NCBI GenBank assembly: GCA_007118195.1
Contig: SKSA01000082.1
Coordinates: 1-9,059, forward strand
Reading direction: 5' to 3'
DNA length: 9,059 nt
DNA from: Anaerobacillus sp.
GTDB taxonomy: Bacteria; Bacillota; Bacilli; Bacillales; Anaerobacillaceae
A program made the position numbers and the translations under genes. Positions 5,664 to 9,059 of the stretch are shown here, one piece after another; positions within the stretch are counted from its first letter, which is position 1; each line of letters begins with the position of its first letter. The notes below the pieces were generated by a model. That model was not told where the DNA came from and made no database searches. It was given only the letters and a program-made list of their open reading frames with translations.

Positions 5664-6431
5664 TTACAATTCCCTTAAAGTTTTCGATAATTTTTTAATA
5701 CCTTCAATCACTCGCGGTGATGGCCGGCAAAAAAGCGATTCTTCTAATATGTACAAATTATTTTTTTGAACGGCGTTAATTTCGTTTGCCTTTTCGCGCT
5801 TTGTAATTGCTTCTAGTTTCATTTTATTTTCCTGGACTCCGACCCAAACCATACAAATGTGATCAGGATTTTTTTGAACCACTTCTTCCCAAGTCGTTTG
5901 CACACTCGCTTTCTTGTAATCGGAAAAACAATTTTCGCCGCCGACGATTTCACTAATATTTGTTAACCAATTTGTTTGACCAGGGGTAAAAATTGGCTTT
6001 GGCCACCATTCCCAATAAATGCGCCCGCGATTTTTTTCTTGATTTGCTTGTTTTAACGCTTCAATATCCGCTAAAAATTTAGAAGCTACGCGGTTCGCTT
6101 CTTCCTCGATGTTCATTTTCTTCCCGACTAAAAGCATGTCTTGATAAATGTCTTCTAATGAATTTGGATTTAAGACGATGTGAGGAATATTTCTTTTTTC
6201 TAATTGCTCAATATTCCGTTCCATTCCCGGTACGCTAAGAGAAGCGATGACAAGATCAGGTTTTAATTGTTCGACTTTATCCATATCGATATTAAGATCT
6301 GAACCTAAACGTGGTAAGTTTTGAATTTCTTTAGGCCAATCAGAGAAATCATCAACAGCAATAATTTTGTCAGTTAAGCCTAAATAAGCAAGTAGTTCTG
6401 TGTTACTCGGACAAATAGAAATTAATCTCAT
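5664..6431 (-). CDS. Cobalamin-binding-like (BtuF/TroA-fold) protein without signal peptide
   Basis: A 255-residue protein with the helical-backbone solute-binding fold (COG0614, BtuF type). Family hallmarks are the N-terminal RLISICPSNTELLAYLG, LKPDLVIA, the EWWPKPIFTPGQTNW segment followed by IVGGENCFSD, TWEEVVQKNPD, and the C-terminal RPSPRVIEGI. Start choice: AAGGAGTGGGG (6445-6435) lies just before ATG 6431, which gives MRLISICPS. A frame extends up to 6533 but its ATGs lack ribosome sites. From the chosen start there is no signal peptide and no lipobox cysteine, so the protein should be cytoplasmic, unlike normal ABC-transporter receptors. No permease or ATPase gene is adjacent. It may bind cobalamin, another corrinoid or a siderophore. 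It interrupts the remembered yuiC-yuiD adjacency on the opposite strand. Ligand and role are inferred. Confidence 0.85.
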   Translation of the reverse strand: MRLISICPSNTELLAYLGLTDKIIAVDDFSDWPKEIQNLPRLGSDLNIDMDKVEQLKPDLVIASLSVPGMERNIEQLEKRNIPHIVLNPNSLEDIYQDMLLVGKKMNIEEEANRVASKFLADIEALKQANQEKNRGRIYWEWWPKPIFTPGQTNWLTNISEIVGGENCFSDYKKASVQTTWEEVVQKNPDHICMVWVGVQENKMKLEAITKREKANEINAVQKNNLYILEESLFCRPSPRVIEGIKKLSKTLREL

Positions 6432-6542
6432 AAAACCCCACTCCTTAAAATAAGTTAGAAAATTGCTTCTTAATATAAGTTCAAATGTGAAAGTCATAGT
6501 TTTTTTTAAACTTCTATTTATTATGAAATTCACTCAGTTATA

Positions 6543-6587
6543 TAAAAAACGACATGTGTCAACCATCAAAGATTGTGCCATGTCGTT
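6543..6587 (-). terminator. Intrinsic terminator of yuiD
   Basis: AACGACATG (6548-6556) and CATGTCGTT (6579-6587) form a 9-bp stem with weak inner pairing. Read on the minus strand it is followed by a T-run (6549-6543). It lies 20 bases past the yuiD stop, so the btuF-like gene downstream is expected to have its own promoter. Confidence 0.82.
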
Positions 6588-6606
6588 GTTGTTAAATTAA
6601 TTATAC

Positions 6607-7083
6607 TTAAAATAGTAGCACGTGTAACACTAAAGTTAATAAAATTCCGGTTAGACCTCCAAAAAATACTTCGATTGGTTGGTGCCCTAAAAGTTCTTTT
6701 AATTCTTTTCGTTTTTCTTTTTCTTCTTTCTCGGGCCAGGTTTTTACTTCTTTGACGAGTTTGTTAAAATCATCGACTAATCGATTTATAACCGTCGCTT
6801 GCTCACCAGCATGGCGTCGTACACCTGAGGCATCAAACATTACGATGATCCCGAAAATAGCCGCAATTGCAAAAAATGGTGAACCGACTCCTTCTTCAAG
6901 AGCGATGGCAGTTGCTAGTGCCGTCACTGCTGCAGAGTGAGAACTTGGCATTCCACCAGTGCTCGTTATTAAAGACCAATCAAGCCTTCTCGTTGCGATG
7001 TATTGAAGCGGTACTTTTATAAATTGAGCAAAACCTATGGCCAATAAGGCCGCCCATAAAGGAAAATTTGTTAGTAAATCCAT
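6607..7083 (-). CDS. yuiD: YuiD-like divergent PAP2 family membrane protein
   Basis: A 158-residue membrane protein of the divergent PAP2 (DUF212) family, related to acid phosphatase/vanadium haloperoxidase enzymes. Its substrate is unknown. Conserved blocks are K23-VP, R33-LDWS, GGMPSSHSA (43-51, with H49 in place of the PSGH histidine), FDASGVRRHAGEQA (83-96) and LGHQPIEVFFGG (132-143, H134 and E138). Hydrophobic segments lie at about 8-22, 51-62, 69-84 and 139-157, with a charged stretch EKEEKEKRKELKELLG between the last two. Start choice: ATG 7083 gives MDLLTNFPLWA, matching remembered B. subtilis YuiD in length and sequence. AAAGGA precedes it at a long spacing of 12 bases, so initiation may be weak. 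An ATG at 7146 has no homologous extension. It is divergent from pepA. Confidence 0.88.
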   Translation of the reverse strand: MDLLTNFPLWAALLAIGFAQFIKVPLQYIATRRLDWSLITSTGGMPSSHSAAVTALATAIALEEGVGSPFFAIAAIFGIIVMFDASGVRRHAGEQATVINRLVDDFNKLVKEVKTWPEKEEKEKRKELKELLGHQPIEVFFGGLTGILLTLVLHVLLF

Positions 7084-7338
7084 AATTAATATAAGTCCTT
7101 TCTCCGTTCGGTCATGTTTGCTATTTCTCAATTGTACATTTTTCACAACTGTGTTGCTACAGAAATTTTTCTAAGATTGAAAAAAGTGTCTTTTTAACAA
7201 TACCCATTTTCACGAAAAATAAATGTTCTGATTGGAAAAAAATATATCATTTATAAAATAAGTTTATGGCAAACATTATAACAGATTTAAAAAGTGGTTC
7301 TTAAGGTAGATCATTGACGACATTCAGTTTTTCTTTAT

Positions 7339-7457
7339 CCTTAAATGGTTTAAGGGTTAGAGACACTCACCTCAACGCGTAGCGTAGGTGGGAAGTTTTA
7401 ATCAGGATGAGTCGAGACTCCATCTGATTTCTCGATGTTTCAGCTTGCTGAAACGAG
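7339..7457 (+). ncRNA. Four-hairpin structured element, possible IS200/IS605 right-end/omegaRNA relic
   Basis: Four hairpins follow each other. H0: CCTTAAA-TGG-TTTAAGG (7339-7355). H1: CACCT-CA-ACGC-GTA-GCGT-AGGTG (7368-7390), with a two-base bulge. H2: ATCAG..ATG..CAT..CTGAT (7401-7428), with AGT/ACT inside and two single-base bulges. H3: GTTTCAG-CTTG-CTGAAAC (7437-7454), perfect. From memory, H1 with its GGGAAG flank resembles the 3' ends of IS200/IS605-family tnpB elements, where omegaRNA scaffolds lie. No tnpB is present, so this would be a solo end or relic. It could instead be an unrelated structured RNA or dispersed repeat; the strand is uncertain. Confidence 0.35.
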
Positions 7458-7470
7458 TTCGCTTAGTTAC

Positions 7471-7499
7471 TCGAAATAATTAAAGCGACAAGTTATAAT
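7471..7499 (+). promoter_or_regulatory. Putative SigA promoter of pepA
   Basis: TCGAAA (7471-7476, 4 of 6) and a perfect TATAAT (7494-7499) are 17 bases apart. Transcription would start near 7506, about 30 bases before TTG 7538. The hairpin element ends 14 bases upstream of the -35, so it is outside the transcript from this promoter. Confidence 0.6.
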
Positions 7500-7537
7500 G
7501 AAATGGAAGTTATTTTAGTATGAGGAGTGAAGCTATT

Positions 7538-9025
7538 TTGTATAAGGTGAAATCAGGAGAAATTTTATCGAAAAAAATTGGTGCAATCGTTGTCGGTATT
7601 TTTGAGGATGATAAAAAACCAGAGGGGATTATTAAAGAAATTGATCAAAAACTGGACGGAGCGATTGTCGAACTTTTAGCAGAAAAGCAAATTTCAGCAT
7701 CGTTGAAAAAAGTGGGTAAGTTACATACGTTAGGAAAATTAGAGACGAAAGCAATTTATTTTGTCGGCCTTGGGAAGAAATGTGATTTAACGTTCGAAAA
7801 AGCTCGTGAAGCATTTGCGGTAATGACGAAAGAGTTGAAAAAAGATCTATGTAGCGAAGTCGCAATTGCGTTTGATTCGTTTTTAAATGTAAGTGAGAGC
7901 AGTAACAAATTTGCAAAAGCGTTAGCAGAATCGATTGGACTAGCGAGCTATCGTACTGAAAATTATAAAGAAACAGCAGACACGAAAACTTCATTGGAAA
8001 AAGTATTTGTCTATACTTCTGAGAACGAAGAAGCGGTTGAAGAAAACCTTGCCATTGGCTATGCGTATAGTACAGGGACGAACTTAGCCCGGACTCTAGT
8101 GAATACTCCGGCAAATTTCATGACGCCGACGGATCTAGCGGCTAAAGCAAAAGAAATTGCGGACCGTTACGGAATGGAGTATTCGGTGCTTGAGCGTGAG
8201 GACATGGAGAAATTAGGGATGGGTGCGCTACTAGCTGTAGCTAAAGGCTCTGATCAACCTCCGAAAATGATTGTTTTAAAATATCGTGGAAAAGAAAAGT
8301 GGGAAAATGTTTTAAGTTTTGTTGGTAAAGGGTTAACGTTTGATAGTGGTGGAATTTCCATTAAGCCGGCCTTAAACATGCATGAAATGAAAATGGATAT
8401 GGGGGGAGCGGCTTCTGTATTAGGTGCGATGGAGACGATCGGTGCGTTAAAACCAGATGCCAACGTGATGGCGGTCATTCCTTCAACCGAAAACTTAGTG
8501 AACGGTAGCGCTCTTAAACCAGGTGATGTTATAAAAGCAATGAGCGGCAAAACGATTGAAGTACGTAATACAGATGCAGAAGGTCGTTTAATTTTAGCTG
8601 ATGGTGTTGCTTACGCGAAACAGTTAGGGGCAGATTATATTGTTGATATTGCGACATTAACAGGTGCGGTGATTGTCGCTCTTGCCGGCGTATCTACAGG
8701 TGCTGTGACAAATGATGAGGATTTTGTGGAAGATGTGTTAGTTTCAGCAGGTGAAGCAGGAGAATATTTATGGCGTTTACCGAACTTTGAGCCATACAAA
8801 GAAATGCTACGTACAAGTGACGTTGCTGACTTAAATAACTCACCAGGCCGTGAAGGTGGCAGTATTACTGCTGGATTATTCATCGGCGAATTCGTAGGTG
8901 ACACCCCTTGGGTTCACTTAGACATCGCTGGAACCGGTTGGACGAGAAAAGATAGCGTCTTCGGTCCAAAAGGCGGTACTGGAGCAATGGTTCGTACCCT
9001 TGCCACATTAGCAAGAAACTTCTAA
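7538..9025 (+). CDS. pepA: Leucyl aminopeptidase, M17 family (PepA/YuiE)
   Basis: Cytoplasmic metallo-aminopeptidase that removes N-terminal residues from peptides; M17 enzymes are hexamers with two metal ions per active site. The protein is 495 residues from TTG 7538, the usual family length. The N-terminal macro-like domain runs to about 160. The catalytic domain has the metal ligands K264 and D269 (GKGLTFDSGG), D287 (KMDMGG), and D346 and E348 in the signature NTDAEGRL, plus the catalytic K276 and R350. All are offset by exactly six from E. coli PepA numbering as I remember it. Start choice: ATG 7520 has no ribosome site and would stand only about 14 bases from the predicted transcript start. 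GAGGAGTGA (7522-7530) lies 7 bases before TTG 7538, giving MYKVKSGE, similar to the remembered B. subtilis MFYTVKN. A G/C-rich hairpin follows the stop. Confidence 0.96.
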   Translation: MYKVKSGEILSKKIGAIVVGIFEDDKKPEGIIKEIDQKLDGAIVELLAEKQISASLKKVGKLHTLGKLETKAIYFVGLGKKCDLTFEKAREAFAVMTKELKKDLCSEVAIAFDSFLNVSESSNKFAKALAESIGLASYRTENYKETADTKTSLEKVFVYTSENEEAVEENLAIGYAYSTGTNLARTLVNTPANFMTPTDLAAKAKEIADRYGMEYSVLEREDMEKLGMGALLAVAKGSDQPPKMIVLKYRGKEKWENVLSFVGKGLTFDSGGISIKPALNMHEMKMDMGGAASVLGAMETIGALKPDANVMAVIPSTENLVNGSALKPGDVIKAMSGKTIEVRNTDAEGRLILADGVAYAKQLGADYIVDIATLTGAVIVALAGVSTGAVTNDEDFVEDVLVSAGEAGEYLWRLPNFEPYKEMLRTSDVADLNNSPGREGGSITAGLFIGEFVGDTPWVHLDIAGTGWTRKDSVFGPKGGTGAMVRTLATLARNF

Positions 9026-9026
9026 G

Positions 9027-9054
9027 TTGTGGAGTGGGCGAGTCCACCCCACAA
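9027..9054 (+). terminator. Hairpin after pepA (possible terminator)
   Basis: TTGTGG-A-GTGG (9027-9037) pairs with CCAC-C-CCACAA (9044-9054) with one A/C mismatch and a 6-base loop. It starts one base after the stop codon. The window ends 5 bases later, so a T-run cannot be confirmed. Confidence 0.5.
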
Positions 9055-9059
9055 AGACA

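Larger units (their letters stand above)
7084..7519. other. yuiD-pepA divergent intergenic region
   Basis: About 435 bases without a gene. The yuiD-side half (7084-7335) is A/T-rich and shows only the yuiD ribosome site and TACAAT-like -10 candidates (7133-7128, minus) without a convincing -35. The pepA side (7339-7457) is more G/C-rich and packed with hairpins, described separately. The pepA promoter follows. No transposase remnant was found on either strand. Confidence 0.6.

Noticed and set aside
6432..6533. Longer N-terminus for the cobalamin-binding-like protein that might hold a signal peptide
   Set aside because: No ribosome site at its ATGs, no lipobox cysteine, and AAGGAGTGG lies immediately before ATG 6431.
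6573..6755. Plus-strand hydrophobic open frame antisense to the yuiD 3' end
   Set aside because: Antisense of a membrane protein often looks hydrophobic; it overlaps the yuiD terminator and has no ribosome site.
7632..8904. Three minus-strand frames inside pepA
   Set aside because: Shadows of the strongly supported pepA frame.

Overview
The window looks like chromosomal DNA of a low-GC Firmicute of the family Bacillaceae. The codons are A/T-rich, the Shine-Dalgarno sequences are strong (GGAGGTG type), start codons include TTG and GTG, and intrinsic terminators with T-runs are common. The proteins match, from memory, the conserved Bacillus block yumC / yumB / yuiA / yuiB / yuiC / yuiD / yuiE(pepA). 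There is no prophage, plasmid or transposase gene. Species cannot be fixed from the sequence alone.

Layout: 1-480 is non-coding and holds about three copies of a ~130-bp repeat, each ending in a T-run, followed by the terminator of yumC. yumC (-; NADPH:ferredoxin/flavodoxin reductase) and yumB (+; type II NADH dehydrogenase-like) are divergent across a ~545-bp A/T-rich regulatory region. That region holds a 16-bp perfect palindrome at the yumC promoter, a cre-like site, and two near-identical Rex/Fnr-type dyads before yumB. Next come a Nudix hydrolase (+) and the 45-residue YuiA (+). YuiA converges on the membrane protein YuiB (-) at a strong bidirectional terminator. yuiC (+; 3D-domain cell-wall enzyme) converges on a cobalamin-binding-like solute-binding domain protein (-) that has no signal peptide and no transporter partner. 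yuiD (-; divergent PAP2 family membrane protein) and pepA (+; leucyl aminopeptidase) are divergent. A 435-bp gap between them holds four consecutive hairpins that resemble an IS200/IS605-type right end or omegaRNA relic.

How they fit together: yumC and yumB are two flavin pyridine-nucleotide oxidoreductases transcribed apart from one control region, consistent with NAD(P)H balancing. yuiB, yuiC and yuiD are envelope genes. Terminators separate most units, so the block is a conserved neighbourhood rather than one operon.

Translation starts were revised from Shine-Dalgarno placement and remembered homologues: yumC (TTG), pepA (TTG), yuiB (GTG), yuiA, the btuF-like gene and yuiD. No clear-cut new defence or mobile system is present. 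The most interesting items are the yumC/yumB control region, the tandem terminator-like repeats, the four-hairpin region before pepA, and the orphan signal-less cobalamin-binding-like protein.
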